From assembly GCF_902832885.1 (NCBI RefSeq), contig NZ_CADFDK010000002.1, positions 186,001 to 250,000 of the forward strand: a stretch of 64,000 bases of DNA, given 5' to 3'. The notes below the pieces were generated by a model. That model was not told where the DNA came from. It did not search any database and saw only the letters and a list, made by a program, of their open reading frames with translations. The DNA is from Burkholderia seminalis DSM 23518. Lineage in GTDB: Bacteria > Pseudomonadota > Gammaproteobacteria > Burkholderiales > Burkholderiaceae. The translations under genes were made by a program, and so were the position numbers. Below are positions 54,297-63,823 of this stretch, piece by piece; positions within the stretch are counted from its first letter, which is position 1; each line of letters starts with the position of its first letter.

Positions 54297-54824
54297 ATGA
54301 GCGCAAACCCGCGGCGGCTCGACCGCATCGACATCGGCATCCTGAACCAGCTTCAGCAGAACGCGCGGATCACCAACGCGGAACTCGCACGCGCGGTGAA
54401 CCTGTCGGCCACGCCGTGCTTCAACCGCGTGCGCGCGCTGGAGAAGCTCGGGCTGTTCCGGCAGCAGGTCACGCTGCTCGATCCCGAGCCGCTCGGGCTG
54501 CGGATCAACGTGTTCATCCAGGTCAGCCTGGAAAAACAGGTCGAGGATGCGTTGCAGCGCTTCGAGGAGGCGATCTCGCAGCGGCCCGAGGTGATGGAGT
54601 GCTATTTGATGTCGGGCGACGCCGATTACCTGTTGCGCGTCGTGATGCCCGACATGCGCACGCTCGAGCGCTTCATCATCGAGCGGTTGACGACGATCCC
54701 CGGCGTGTCGAACATCCGCTCGAGCTTCGCGCTGAAGCAGGTGCGCTACAAGACCGCGCTGCCGCTGCCGGCGGCGGGGCTCACGCTCGTCGATCCGGAC
54801 GAGGCGGCGTCCGACTGGAGTTGA
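54297..54824 (+). CDS. Lrp family regulator of the E1 gene
   Basis: 175 aa, slightly longer than usual. Helix-turn-helix ([40 protein letters not shown]) and RAM domain ([40 protein letters not shown]). A 20-residue acidic tail ([16 protein letters not shown]) follows. It diverges from the E1 gene and its start sits beside a perfect 10-bp inverted repeat, which fits autoregulation and control of E1 by an amino or oxo acid. Confidence 0.92.
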   Translation: MSANPRRLDRIDIGILNQLQQNARITNAELARAVNLSATPCFNRVRALEKLGLFRQQVTLLDPEPLGLRINVFIQVSLEKQVEDALQRFEEAISQRPEVMECYLMSGDADYLLRVVMPDMRTLERFIIERLTTIPGVSNIRSSFALKQVRYKTALPLPAAGLTLVDPDEAASDWS

Positions 54825-55004
54825 GCGCGCGCCAGCCGACGAAGCGGCGACGATTGCCTGACATGACCGAAAGGAACGGGCCGGGACGCCTGTGGGCTTC
54901 GCGACGCGGTGCGGCACGATCGCGTATGCTCGTTTGGTCGCCGGCGAAGGCAGCCGCCGGAGCCGGTTCATTCGTGTGGCGACCGATCAACGAGCGAGGG
55001 CATC

Positions 55005-56726
55005 ATGGCAAGACAGACGATGGCGGAATACCTGGCGAAGACGCTGGCGGCAGCGGGCGTCGAGCGCATCTGGGGCGTGACGGGCGACAGCCTGAACGGC
55101 CTGTCGTTCAGCCTGAGCCAGATTGGCTCGATCCGCTGGATGCATACGCGGCACGAGGAAAGCGCCGCGTTCGCGGCCGGTGCCGATGCCGCGTCGACCG
55201 GCCGGCTCGCGGTGTGCGCCGGCAGCTGCGGCCCCGGCAACCTGCACCTGATCAACGGGCTGTACGACTGCCACCGCAATCACCAGCCGGTGCTCGCGAT
55301 CGCCGCGCACATTCCGTCGACCGAGATCGGCCTCGGCTACTTCCAGGAAACCCATCCGCAGGAACTGTTCCGCGAGTGCAGCCACTTCGCCGAACTCGTG
55401 ACGAACGCGTCGCAGTTCCCGCGCGTGCTCGCGCGCGCGATGCGTACCGCGATCGACGAGCGCGGCGTCGCGGTGATCGTGCTGCCGGGCGACATCGCGC
55501 TCGGCGACGGCCCGGACGAGGCGCCGGCATGGAGCGAATCGGCGCCGCCGTCGATCCTGCCGGCCGATGCCGATCTCGACCGGCTCGCGGCCCTGCTCAA
55601 CGCATCCGACGCGGTCACGCTGCTGTGCGGCAGCGGCACGCAGGGCGCGCACGACGAAGTGGTCGCGCTGGCCGACACGCTCGGCGCGCCGGTCGTGCAT
55701 GCGCTGCGCGGCAAGCAGTTCGTCGAATGGGACAACCCGTTCGACGTCGGGATGACGGGGCTGATCGGCTTCAGCTCGGGTTATCACGCGATGGAATCGT
55801 GCGACACGCTGCTGATGCTCGGCACGGATTTCCCGTACCGGCCGTTCTATCCGGCGAATGCGAAGATCGCGCAGATCGACTGGAAGGGCTCGCAGCTCGG
55901 TCACCGCGCGCCGCTCGCGCTCGGCCTCGTCGGCACCGTGAAGGAAACGATCGCGGCACTGCTGCCGCGCCTGACGCGCAAGACGCAGCGGCGTTTCCTC
56001 GAGAACGCGCTGAAGCACTACGCGGCCGCGCGCAAGGGGCTCGACGATCTCGCGGTGGCCGAGCCGCCCGGCCGCGCGATCCATCCGCAGTACCTGACGA
56101 AGCTCGTCGACGACGTCGCGGCCGACGACGCGATCTTCACGGCCGACGTCGGCACGCCGACGTTGTGGGCCGCGCGCTACCTGACGATGAACGGCAAGCG
56201 GCAGCTCCACGGCTCGTTCAACCACGGGTCGATGGCGAACGCGATGCCGCAGGCGCTCGGCGCGCAGGGCGCGCATCCGGGGCGGCAGGTCGTGTCGCTG
56301 TCCGGCGACGGCGGGCTGTCGATGCTGCTCGGCGATCTGCTGAGCGCGCGCCAGCTCAACCTGCCGATCAAGATCGTCGTGTACAACAACAGCCTGCTCG
56401 GCTTCGTGTCGATGGAGCTGAAGGCGGCCGGTTATCTCGATACGAACGTCGACCTGAGCCCGACGGACTTCGCGGCGATCGCGAAGGGCGCGGGTATCTT
56501 CAGCGTGCGGGTCGAGCACTCGGAGAACGTCGAGCACGCGTTGCGCACGGCGTTCGAGCATGACGGACCGGCCGTCGTCGACGTCGTGACGTCGAAGTAC
56601 GAACTCGCGATGCCGCCGAAGATCGAGCTCGCGCATGCGAAGGGCTTCAGCCTGTTCATGCTGCGCGCGATCCTCAGCGGGCGCGGCGACGAGATCGTCG
56701 AGCTCGCGAGAACCAACCTGCGGTGA
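55005..56726 (+). CDS. poxB: Pyruvate oxidase / pyruvate:ubiquinone oxidoreductase
   Basis: 573 aa, the length of E. coli PoxB (572). Activating Glu in [20 protein letters not shown] domain; thiamine diphosphate motif [20 protein letters not shown] with Asn in VVYNNSLLG. The C-terminal lipid-binding helix ([20 protein letters not shown]) is intact, so it probably docks on the membrane and feeds electrons to ubiquinone while making acetate from pyruvate. ATG 55005 follows GAGGG. The upstream frame to 54909 is not supported. Confidence 0.9.
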   Translation: MARQTMAEYLAKTLAAAGVERIWGVTGDSLNGLSFSLSQIGSIRWMHTRHEESAAFAAGADAASTGRLAVCAGSCGPGNLHLINGLYDCHRNHQPVLAIAAHIPSTEIGLGYFQETHPQELFRECSHFAELVTNASQFPRVLARAMRTAIDERGVAVIVLPGDIALGDGPDEAPAWSESAPPSILPADADLDRLAALLNASDAVTLLCGSGTQGAHDEVVALADTLGAPVVHALRGKQFVEWDNPFDVGMTGLIGFSSGYHAMESCDTLLMLGTDFPYRPFYPANAKIAQIDWKGSQLGHRAPLALGLVGTVKETIAALLPRLTRKTQRRFLENALKHYAAARKGLDDLAVAEPPGRAIHPQYLTKLVDDVAADDAIFTADVGTPTLWAARYLTMNGKRQLHGSFNHGSMANAMPQALGAQGAHPGRQVVSLSGDGGLSMLLGDLLSARQLNLPIKIVVYNNSLLGFVSMELKAAGYLDTNVDLSPTDFAAIAKGAGIFSVRVEHSENVEHALRTAFEHDGPAVVDVVTSKYELAMPPKIELAHAKGFSLFMLRAILSGRGDEIVELARTNLR

Positions 56727-57006
56727 CGGCAGCGCGTGCGCCGCATGGCGGCCGCGTCGGGAACGCCGGCGCGGCCGCTCGCATCGACGGCCGGCGCGCG
56801 CGCCGCGATAGCGGCCGCGCGGCAGCCGATCCGGCTCGTCGGCGCACGTGAGCGCGTGCATATGCTGCAGTGCGTCGATCGCCGGTCGGGCACGAATTGA
56901 TCAGGCAAATCAGGGACAATCTTCACGTCGCCTTAAGTTTGCGTTTCCTAGAATCGATTGATCGCCGCGCGTCCCGCGGCGGACCGATTCGCCCAGGAGG
57001 ATGCGC

Positions 57007-57096
57007 ATGCCGAAGCACCGTGTCGCCGTAGCCTTGTTCCACGCAGTCATCCGCCTGTCGAGGCCGATGACGCAACCGCTCGAGGGTCGCCGATGA
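57007..57096 (+). CDS. 29-codon leader ORF coupled to the methyltransferase
   Basis: MPKHRVAVALFHAVIRLSRP then MTQPLEGRR. AGGAGG (56995-57000) lies 6 nt before the ATG, better than the site of the next gene. Its TGA overlaps the methyltransferase start as ATGA (57093-57096). It looks like a translated leader that couples translation to the next gene. The 280 nt before it hold a promoter-like stretch (TTAAGTTTGCGTTTCCTAGAATC, about 56934-56956) and nothing else. Confidence 0.6.
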   Translation: MPKHRVAVALFHAVIRLSRPMTQPLEGRR

Positions 57097-57683
57097 TGTG
57101 GCCGAACGCATGGCGGGTCTCGGCGCTGTTCGTGCGCGAGTGGGTCGGCCGTCCGGCCGCGGTGGGGGCGTTGTGCCCGAGTTCGCGGCACCTGGCGCGC
57201 GAGATGGCCGACGCGGTACCGGCTGGCGACGGGCTGGTCGTCGAGCTCGGCGGCGGCACCGGCGCGATCACCGCGGCGTTGCTCGAGCGCGGCGTCGCGC
57301 CGCGGCGCCTCGTCGTGGTCGAACGCTCGCCCGCGTTCGTGCGGCATCTGCGACGGCGCTTTCCCGGCATCACGATCGTGTCGGGCGATGCGCGGCAGCT
57401 CGAGCGGCTGCTGCCGCCCGATGCGCGCGTCGATGCGATCGTGTCGTGCCTGCCGCTGCGCACGCTGCCGCGCGAGGACGTGGCGGCGATCGTCGATCAA
57501 TGTCACCGCGTGCTGTCGGCCGACGGCGTGATGATTCAGTTCACGTACGACCTGCGGCCGCCGCGCCGCCATCCGCTCGGCGATGCGGCATTCGTCGCCA
57601 GCGGCAGCCGGATCGTCTGGGCGAATCTTCCGCCCGCGCGCATCGTGACCGTGCGCTGCGCCGCCGCGGAATACGCGGGCTGA
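57093..57683 (+). CDS. PmtA-like phospholipid N-methyltransferase family
   Basis: 196 aa. The N-terminus FVREWVGRPAAVGALCPSSR and SAM motif GLVVELGGGTGAITAALLER match the Rhodobacter-type phosphatidylethanolamine N-methyltransferases and close relatives; IVSCLPLRTLPREDVAAIVD holds motif IV-like residues. Such enzymes make phosphatidylcholine precursors, but related proteins with the same opening methylate other substrates. ATG 57093 is fused to the leader ORF stop. Convergent with the acyltransferase gene. Confidence 0.82.
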   Translation: MMWPNAWRVSALFVREWVGRPAAVGALCPSSRHLAREMADAVPAGDGLVVELGGGTGAITAALLERGVAPRRLVVVERSPAFVRHLRRRFPGITIVSGDARQLERLLPPDARVDAIVSCLPLRTLPREDVAAIVDQCHRVLSADGVMIQFTYDLRPPRRHPLGDAAFVASGSRIVWANLPPARIVTVRCAAAEYAG

Positions 57684-57762
57684 CTCGATCGAAACGTCGT
57701 AAGCGGACCCTGGCCGTTTTTTCCGTTTTCGCCGCCGCGCGACAGGGATCGCCGCCGCCGCG

Positions 57763-58902
57763 CTACACGCGTGCGCGGTTCGTCACTTGCACCGCCGGCC
57801 GTAACGCGAGCCGCTTGATCAGGCGGTCGAGCGGCGTCGCGTAGCCGCGCGCGATGACGGCACTCAACCCGGCCGACAGCACCAGATACGCGACGAGCAA
57901 CGCCAGCTTGCCGTCTCCGTGCGTGCCCGACGGCGGCCACACCGTGCGCAACGCGCCGAGCACGATCAGGTGGAACAGATACAGCTCGTAGCTGAGCCGG
58001 CCGCTCCAGCGCAGCGGCGCGAGCACGCGACCGTGCGCGCGTTCGCGTTCGGCATGCGCGCCGATCAGCAGCACGGCGGTGCCGAGCGCCATCGCGGAGA
58101 TGCCGGGCACATGGCTTTCGGCAATCGGCCACGCGAGATAGAGCGCCGTCATTCCCGCTGCGACGAGCCATTGCACGGGCGCGGCCGCGAGCACCTGCCA
58201 GCGCGCGCGTTCGGCCAGCAGCGCGGTGCAGCAGCCGATCGCGATGCCGTCGAAGCATGCAAAGTACGCATAGAGGAAGCCGCCTTCGTCGCCCGGATGC
58301 GTGTAGCGATACACGGGGCCGATCGCGGCGATCAGCAGCCAGAACGCGAACAGCCGCCCGTCGCGGCGCAATGCGATGCACAGCAGCGGAAACGACAGGT
58401 AGAACACCTCCTCGACCGACAGCGACCACAGCACGCCGAGCGCGTAATTGACCCAGCCGTATGCGCCGATCAGCACGTTCATCCAGAACGTGAGCGACGC
58501 GAGGTTCACGAGCCAGTACGACACGGCGATGCCCTGCGGCGCATGGTTCGTGAAGATCGGCACGCCGGCCGCCGCGAGGCCGTTGACGAGCGCGAGCAGC
58601 AGAAGCAGGCAAGGGACGATCCGCGCGATACGCGACACGTAGAACGCGCGTACGTCGAGCGCGCCGAGGCTGCCCCAGCGGCGGCGCGCATTCGACGTGA
58701 TCAGGTAGCCCGAGATCGCGAAGAACATCGTCACGCCGTAGTTGCCGTTGCGCACGATCGCGTGGATCGTGTCCCAGCCGAGCACGCGCGCGAGCGCGGT
58801 GTCGCGCAGCGGATACGCGATGTTGAAGTGATGCAGCAGCACGAGCAGGATCGACACGCCGCGCAGCAGGTCGATGCGTGCGTTGCGCCATCCGGTGCTC
58901 AT
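57763..58902 (-). CDS. Acyltransferase 3 family membrane protein
   Basis: 379 aa with about ten transmembrane segments. N-terminal RIDLLRGVSILLVLLHHFNI with the catalytic His pair (HH), FFAISGYLITSN, and WSLSVEEVFYLSFPL are the signature of acyltransferase 3 (OafA-like) enzymes that put acetyl or other acyl groups on surface polysaccharide or lipids. Its ATG overlaps the beta-lactamase stop as ATGA, so it is translated from the same message. Confidence 0.92.
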   Translation of the reverse strand: MSTGWRNARIDLLRGVSILLVLLHHFNIAYPLRDTALARVLGWDTIHAIVRNGNYGVTMFFAISGYLITSNARRRWGSLGALDVRAFYVSRIARIVPCLLLLLALVNGLAAAGVPIFTNHAPQGIAVSYWLVNLASLTFWMNVLIGAYGWVNYALGVLWSLSVEEVFYLSFPLLCIALRRDGRLFAFWLLIAAIGPVYRYTHPGDEGGFLYAYFACFDGIAIGCCTALLAERARWQVLAAAPVQWLVAAGMTALYLAWPIAESHVPGISAMALGTAVLLIGAHAERERAHGRVLAPLRWSGRLSYELYLFHLIVLGALRTVWPPSGTHGDGKLALLVAYLVLSAGLSAVIARGYATPLDRLIKRLALRPAVQVTNRARV

Positions 58903-59708
58903 GGCGACCGGCCCGCTTCGGCGAGTGCCGGCAGCGCCGCGAGGAACGTGTCGCGCGAGCGCAGGCCGGCATTCGGCGTCTGCCGCGTGTCGTCCTGGAT
59001 CAGGTTCGCGAACACCAGCGTGCGCGATCCCTTCGTCGCCCAGCCGACGAACCAGCCGTACGCATGCGCGCCGTCGTATTTGAGACCCGGCGAGCCGGTG
59101 CCGGTCTTGCCGTGCACGATCCAGCCGCCCGGTTGCGCGTCGATCAGCGTGATGCGCTCGGTCATGTCGTACGCATGCGCGCTGACGGGCAGCGTGCGGC
59201 GCACGATCTTGCGCATGAACGCGACCTGTTCGAGCGGCGAGATCCGCAGCGACGAATTGGCCCACGCGCCCATCACGCCGCTCAGTTCACCCTGCTTGCT
59301 GGTGACGTCGGCGTTGCCGTAACCGAACGCGCTGGTGTACTGCTGGAAGCGTGCCTGTCCGAGCGCCTGCGCGACCTGCTCCGAATACCAGAAGATCGAC
59401 AGCTTCATCCAGCGCGCCGGGTCGGTCGGTTCGCGCCACGGCGCACCGCCCCAGTCGGGGTAGCCGGCGTGGAAGTCGAGCGTGGGCGTGTGCTCGTCCG
59501 TCAGCACGCCGGCGTCGAAACCCATCAGGCTGATCGCGACCTTGAACGTCGATGCGGACGTGACGCGGGTCGCGCAGTCGCCTTGCTGCACGAGCACCCG
59601 GCCGGTGGCGGCGTCGGCGACGACGGTGCAGACGGGATGGGCATGGGCGGATGCGGCGGCCAGGAGGCCCGTGGAGAAGGCCAACAGCGCGGGGCGCCAG
59701 TGCTTCAA
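58899..59708 (-). CDS. blaOXA: Class D (OXA-type) beta-lactamase
   Basis: 269 aa, starting at TTG 59708 with GGGAGC 7 nt upstream. Signal peptide to about residue 24 (AHAHP). Active-site STFK at Ser53-Lys56, SIFW (the S-x-V box), YGN in FGYGNADVT, and KTGTG in WIVHGKTGTGSPG. It hydrolyses penicillins in the periplasm; Burkholderia carry resident chromosomal OXA enzymes of this kind. No ampR-type regulator is adjacent, and the rare start suggests low basal synthesis. Followed with overlap by an acyltransferase gene. Confidence 0.95.
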   Translation of the reverse strand: MKHWRPALLAFSTGLLAAASAHAHPVCTVVADAATGRVLVQQGDCATRVTSASTFKVAISLMGFDAGVLTDEHTPTLDFHAGYPDWGGAPWREPTDPARWMKLSIFWYSEQVAQALGQARFQQYTSAFGYGNADVTSKQGELSGVMGAWANSSLRISPLEQVAFMRKIVRRTLPVSAHAYDMTERITLIDAQPGGWIVHGKTGTGSPGLKYDGAHAYGWFVGWATKGSRTLVFANLIQDDTRQTPNAGLRSRDTFLAALPALAEAGRSP

Positions 59709-60032
59709 GTGTTGCTCCCTGGAAAGCGTGCGGAAGTTGCGCGGGGCGGGCGGGGAAGCGGGCAGCCGCGCAATCGGAACGACGGCCTGCTTTGAAGGGG
59801 AGGGCGGATCGCGGCCGTCGGGATCACACAGTGTATCGGCTGATCGCGGGCCGTTGACCTGTCATGGTTGACGGGGTGCGTGCGGCTTTCGGCGGATGGG
59901 GCTGCCGGCGCCCGTCACGGCACGGCGTGATCCATGAAAAACCCCGCCGGCAGGCTGGCGCTTGCGGGCGGGCGAAGACACCTCGGGCCGACCGGCGCGG
60001 GTGTCGCGTGAAGGAGGGAGAACCGGGTTGCG
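59709..60032. other. Intergenic region between porin and beta-lactamase genes
   Basis: 324 nt on the minus-strand side of both genes. It contains the porin terminator and, nearer 59709, the presumed beta-lactamase promoter; no additional gene is supported. Confidence 0.5.
59936..59970 (-). terminator. Porin terminator
   Basis: On the minus strand CCCGC ... GCGGGG followed by TTTTT (plus-strand AAAAA at 59937-59941), about 65 nt after the porin stop. Confidence 0.6.
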
Positions 60033-61184
60033 TCAGAACTTGTGGCGCAGCGCGAGGCGCACGGCCACCTGGTTCGACGTCGACGACGGTGCGTCGGTGC
60101 CGGGGATGAAAGCGTTGTCGAGGATCGAGTTCGTCTTGTCGCCGGCGATGTGCTGGTACGCGGCCTGCACGTACACGTCGGTGCGCTTCGACAGGTTGTA
60201 GTCGGCCATCAGCCCGACCGAGTGGATTTTCGGCTTCGCGTCGCCGGTCGATGCGTCGTACTTCTCGAGCGACAGGACGTACTGCGCGCCGACCATGAAT
60301 GCCGGCGTGATCTGGTACGAGCCGTTCACCTCGAAGTTCTGGTACTTGATCGCGCTGACCGTCGCCCCCGGCGCGATGATCGCGCCCGGCGTGCCGAGGT
60401 AGCCGTTGCCGGTCGGGTTCTTGTAGTTCGAGTTCGTATACGCGAAGCCGACGGTCGCGGGCCCGAACGAGTAGTTGATGCCCGCGCCGAACACGCGCAT
60501 GCGCTCGGCGATGTAGCTCGCGTCGTTCGCGGTGATCGCACCGGCCGAGCCGTCGCCCGGGCGGTTCGCCTGCAGGTAGGCGGCGCCGATCAGCAGCCCG
60601 TTGTTCTGGTACTGCGCGCCGAAGCTGTAGGCGCGGTTGTCCGAGAAGTTCGTGCTGTTGCTGAAGCTGTACGCGCCGCCGAACTGGAAGCCGCCGAAGT
60701 TCGGGCTCGCGTACTTGACGGTGTTGTCGAGCCGGAACGAGTTGTCGGTGTTGTCGTTGTCGAATGGATGCGCGAGCAGGTAGCCGCCCCAGTTGCCGTT
60801 GGCGGTGGTCGGCGCGAGATAGTCGACGACGGAATCGTACTGGCGGCCGAACGTCAGCGTGCCGTACTGCGTCTGGCTCAGGCCGACGTACGCCTGGCGG
60901 CCGAACATGCGGCCGCCCTGGTTGAGGCGGCCGGTGTTCACGTCGAAGCCGTTTTCGAGCTGGAAGATCGCCTTCATGCCGCCGCCGAGATCCTCGCTGC
61001 CCTTCAGGCCCCAGCGGCTGCCTTGCGCGTAGCCGCTGGCCATCTCGTAGACGTGGCCGGTGCCGACGTTGTTCGTGTAGTTCAGGCCTTCGTCGATCAC
61101 GCCGTACAGCGTGACGCTGCTTTGCGCGAACGCGGGCGCTGCGAAGGTTGCCGTCACGGCGAGCGCCGTCAGGGTCTTTTTCAT
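60033..61184 (-). CDS. Gram-negative porin (OmpC/Burkholderia type)
   Basis: 383 aa. Signal peptide MKKTLTALAVTATFAAPAFA, mature start QSSVTLYGVIDEGLNY, then 16 predicted beta-strands with loop-3 PEFGRQYDS-like FGRQYDSVVDYLAP, and a C-terminal Phe (VRLALRHKF) required for outer-membrane assembly. It forms trimers for small solutes. Start ATG 61184. Monocistronic: terminator downstream, 551 nt of non-coding DNA upstream. Confidence 0.95.
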   Translation of the reverse strand: MKKTLTALAVTATFAAPAFAQSSVTLYGVIDEGLNYTNNVGTGHVYEMASGYAQGSRWGLKGSEDLGGGMKAIFQLENGFDVNTGRLNQGGRMFGRQAYVGLSQTQYGTLTFGRQYDSVVDYLAPTTANGNWGGYLLAHPFDNDNTDNSFRLDNTVKYASPNFGGFQFGGAYSFSNSTNFSDNRAYSFGAQYQNNGLLIGAAYLQANRPGDGSAGAITANDASYIAERMRVFGAGINYSFGPATVGFAYTNSNYKNPTGNGYLGTPGAIIAPGATVSAIKYQNFEVNGSYQITPAFMVGAQYVLSLEKYDASTGDAKPKIHSVGLMADYNLSKRTDVYVQAAYQHIAGDKTNSILDNAFIPGTDAPSSTSNQVAVRLALRHKF

Positions 61185-61735
61185 TGAGATCTCCGGGATA
61201 TCCAGCGTGTATCGGTTGTCGTGAGCGCGTCCGGCGAGGCGCGCCCCCGTCATCCGGGGCGATCCGGCGCCGCGCGCGGCGCCGGCAACGTGCGGCGGCG
61301 CGGCAACGGCAGCGTCGGGTCGTGTCTCCTCCGATGACACCGCGCATTCTTCCCAAGCCGATACGGATTCGAAAGCGAGTAATTTCGATGGACGGGATCG
61401 GGTTCGCCAATGGGGGCGGCGCAGGCCGTTTCGACAGTCGAAACGGCGGGGACGGCGCGGCCGTTCGACACCGGCCGGGCGGCGTTCGAACAGGCGCCCG
61501 CGCCGGGCCGTGACCGGCTGCCTGCAATCGCCTGCAAGGCCCGTCCGGCGGGCCTCCTGGGGGCGACGGCGATCGATTGGCGCCGCCGATTGCAATGATC
61601 GGAATTACTCGTTTCCCTAAACAAAATGGCCGCTCGAACATGCAGGCTGACCGGACGTGGATGCATTCACGATGCGCCGGTTGCCGCGCATGCCGCGACG
61701 CACAAACAACAGATTCGATTTGGAGACGACCCACC
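61185..61735. promoter_or_regulatory. Divergent control region of porin and choline/betaine operon
   Basis: 551 nt without a supported gene. Its main landmark is a 23-bp palindrome: GCCGTTTCGAC (61425-61435), A, GTCGAAACGGC (61437-61447), both arms exact. It is the best operator candidate for one or both flanking units. A second AT-rich spot (TTTCCCTAAACAAAATGG, near 61612) probably holds the ABC-operon promoter. Confidence 0.55.
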
Positions 61736-62773
61736 ATGCAGATTCGACGACTGAAAACGGTCCTTCTCGCCGCCGCGGCGATCCTGTCCGCGCCCGCGGC
61801 CCATGCGGCCGGCGGCGCGTGCGCCGACGGCAAGACGGTCCATTTCGCGGGCATCACATGGGAGAGCGGGTCGTTCGCGACCGAGGTGCTGCGGCAGATC
61901 ATGGAGAAGGGCTACGGCTGCAGGACGGACGTCGTGCCGGGCAGCACGGCCGCCACCGAAACGGCGCTCGCACGCAACGACCTGCAGATCTGGGCCGAGC
62001 AGTGGACGGGCCGCAGCGAGATCACCGCGAAGGCCGTCTCGTCGGGCGCCGTGAAGCTGATCGGCGACACGCTGCCCGGCGGCACCACCGAAGGCTGGTT
62101 CGTGCCCGACTACGTGGTGAAGGGCGATCCGGCGCGCAACATCAAGCCGGTCGCGCCGGGGCTCGCGTCGGTCGACGATCTGCCGAAGTACAAGCAGGTG
62201 TTCGCCGACGAGGAGGAGCCTGACAAGGGCCGCTTCCTGAACTGCCCGACCGGCTGGGACTGCGAGCGCGTGAACACGCGCCTGTTGCGCGTGCTGAAGC
62301 TCGACCAGTCGTACACGAACTTCCATCCGGGCACGGGCGCGGCGCTGGATGCGGCGATCGCGTCCGCGTACCAGCGCGGCGCGCCGATCGTGTTCTATTA
62401 CTGGGGCCCGGCCGCGCTGATGGCGAAATACAAGTTCACGGCGCTGAAGATGCCGGCCTTCAACGAAGCATGCTGGAAGACGTTGCGCGACGAGAGCAGC
62501 ACGCACCAGTGCGCGTCGTCGTACATGGTGTCGCGGCTGACGGTCGGCGTGTCGAAGCCGTTCGCCGATGCGAACCCCGATCTCGTCGGCGTGTTCGGCA
62601 AGGTGCGGTTTCCGATGGACTTCCTGAACCAGACGATCCTCGAGATGACGACGAAGAAGATCGACGGCGCGGCGATGGCCACGCAGTTCCTGAAGACCCG
62701 CCCGGACATGTGGAAGCAGTGGGTGCCGGCCGACGTCGCGCGGAAGATCGCCGGCAGCCTGAAGGGCGCGTAA
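61736..62773 (+). CDS. Choline/glycine betaine ABC transporter, substrate-binding protein
   Basis: 345 aa. Signal peptide to about residue 25 (LLAAAAILSAPAAHA). The OpuAC-like domain shows in VHFAGITWESGSFATEVLRQ, ENDLQIWAEQW-like RNDLQIWAEQWTG and PIVFYYWGPAALMAKYK, with Trp and Tyr residues that can cage a quaternary ammonium group. Cys pairs (CPTGWDC; CWKTLRDESSTHQC) may form disulphides. First gene of a three-gene importer with permease and ATPase. Confidence 0.87.
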   Translation: MQIRRLKTVLLAAAAILSAPAAHAAGGACADGKTVHFAGITWESGSFATEVLRQIMEKGYGCRTDVVPGSTAATETALARNDLQIWAEQWTGRSEITAKAVSSGAVKLIGDTLPGGTTEGWFVPDYVVKGDPARNIKPVAPGLASVDDLPKYKQVFADEEEPDKGRFLNCPTGWDCERVNTRLLRVLKLDQSYTNFHPGTGAALDAAIASAYQRGAPIVFYYWGPAALMAKYKFTALKMPAFNEACWKTLRDESSTHQCASSYMVSRLTVGVSKPFADANPDLVGVFGKVRFPMDFLNQTILEMTTKKIDGAAMATQFLKTRPDMWKQWVPADVARKIAGSLKGA

Positions 62774-62843
62774 CCTGCGCGCGGCGGTGGGCCCGCGCTC
62801 GCCGCCGTCGTCACGCGCCTTCGCGGCGCGACGGAGAATCAAC

Positions 62844-63809
62844 ATGAACGGCTTCTTCCTGCACCTGTCGATCGCCGATTGGGTCAACCGCGCGCTCGAG
62901 ACGTTCGTCGCGCAATACGGCGACAGTTTTCATCACTTCAGCACGCTGCTGCTGCGCTACCTGCTCGTGCCGCTCGAAGGCGCGTTGCGCATGGCGCCGC
63001 CGTGGCTCGTGCTGCTGGTCGTCGGCGCGATCGCGTGGAATGCGACGCGCCGCATCGGCCTCGGCGCGCTCTTCATGCTGCTGCTCTACGCGATCGGCTG
63101 CTTCGGCCTGTGGGACAAGCTGATGCAGACGCTCGCGCTGATGCTCGTCGCGACGGTGCTGTCGGTCGCGATCGGCGTGCCGGTCGGCATTCTGGCGTCG
63201 CGCAGCGCGTGGTTGCGGCGGATGCTGCTGCCGGTGCTCGACGTGATGCAGACATTGCCGAGCTTCGTCTACCTGATCCCGGTGCTGATGCTGTTCGGCC
63301 TCGGCAAGGTACCCGCGATCCTCGCGACGATCATTTACGCGCTGCCGCCGCTGATCCGCCTGACCGATCTCGGCATCCGCCAGGTCGATCCGGACGTGAC
63401 GGAGGCCGCACGCGCGTTCGGCACCACGCGCTGGCAGCTGCTCGTCAACGTGCAATTGCCGCTCGCGCGGCCGAGCATCATGGCCGGCATCAACCAGACG
63501 ACGATGATGGCGCTGTCGATGGTCGTGATCGCGTCGATGATCGGCTCGCGCGGGCTCGGCGAGGACGTGCTCGCGGGCATCCAGACGCTCGACGTCGGCA
63601 AGGGCACGCAGGCCGGTCTCGCGATCGTGATTCTCGCGATCGTGATCGACCGGATCAGCCAGGGCTTCGGTCAGGAGCGGCGCGCGCGGCGGCGGCTTGC
63701 GCAGCAGCGCCGGCAGAAGGGAGCATCGCGCGTGCCGTACCGGCTGCCGCGCAACGCGTCGGCGCCGAGCGTCGATTCGAATCAGGCGACGCAATCGTCG
63801 CGCGCATAG
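62844..63809 (+). CDS. Choline/glycine betaine ABC transporter, permease
   Basis: 321 aa inner-membrane protein with about seven transmembrane helices. ProW/OpuAB signature: LMLVATVLSVAIGVPVGILA, VMQTLPSFVYLIPVLMLFGL, and the EAA loop VTEAARAFGTTRWQLLVNVQLP-type segment around residue 195 that meets the ATPase. The 40-residue basic C-terminal tail is an extra. Starts 70 nt after the binding-protein gene. Confidence 0.93.
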   Translation: MNGFFLHLSIADWVNRALETFVAQYGDSFHHFSTLLLRYLLVPLEGALRMAPPWLVLLVVGAIAWNATRRIGLGALFMLLLYAIGCFGLWDKLMQTLALMLVATVLSVAIGVPVGILASRSAWLRRMLLPVLDVMQTLPSFVYLIPVLMLFGLGKVPAILATIIYALPPLIRLTDLGIRQVDPDVTEAARAFGTTRWQLLVNVQLPLARPSIMAGINQTTMMALSMVVIASMIGSRGLGEDVLAGIQTLDVGKGTQAGLAIVILAIVIDRISQGFGQERRARRRLAQQRRQKGASRVPYRLPRNASAPSVDSNQATQSSRA

Positions 63810-63823
63810 GAGCGGAGACAGAC

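Noticed and set aside
51371-56563. 1730-aa plus-strand frame crossing E1, Lrp and poxB
   Set aside because: It runs antisense through E1 and out of frame through Lrp and poxB; no domain is readable in it.
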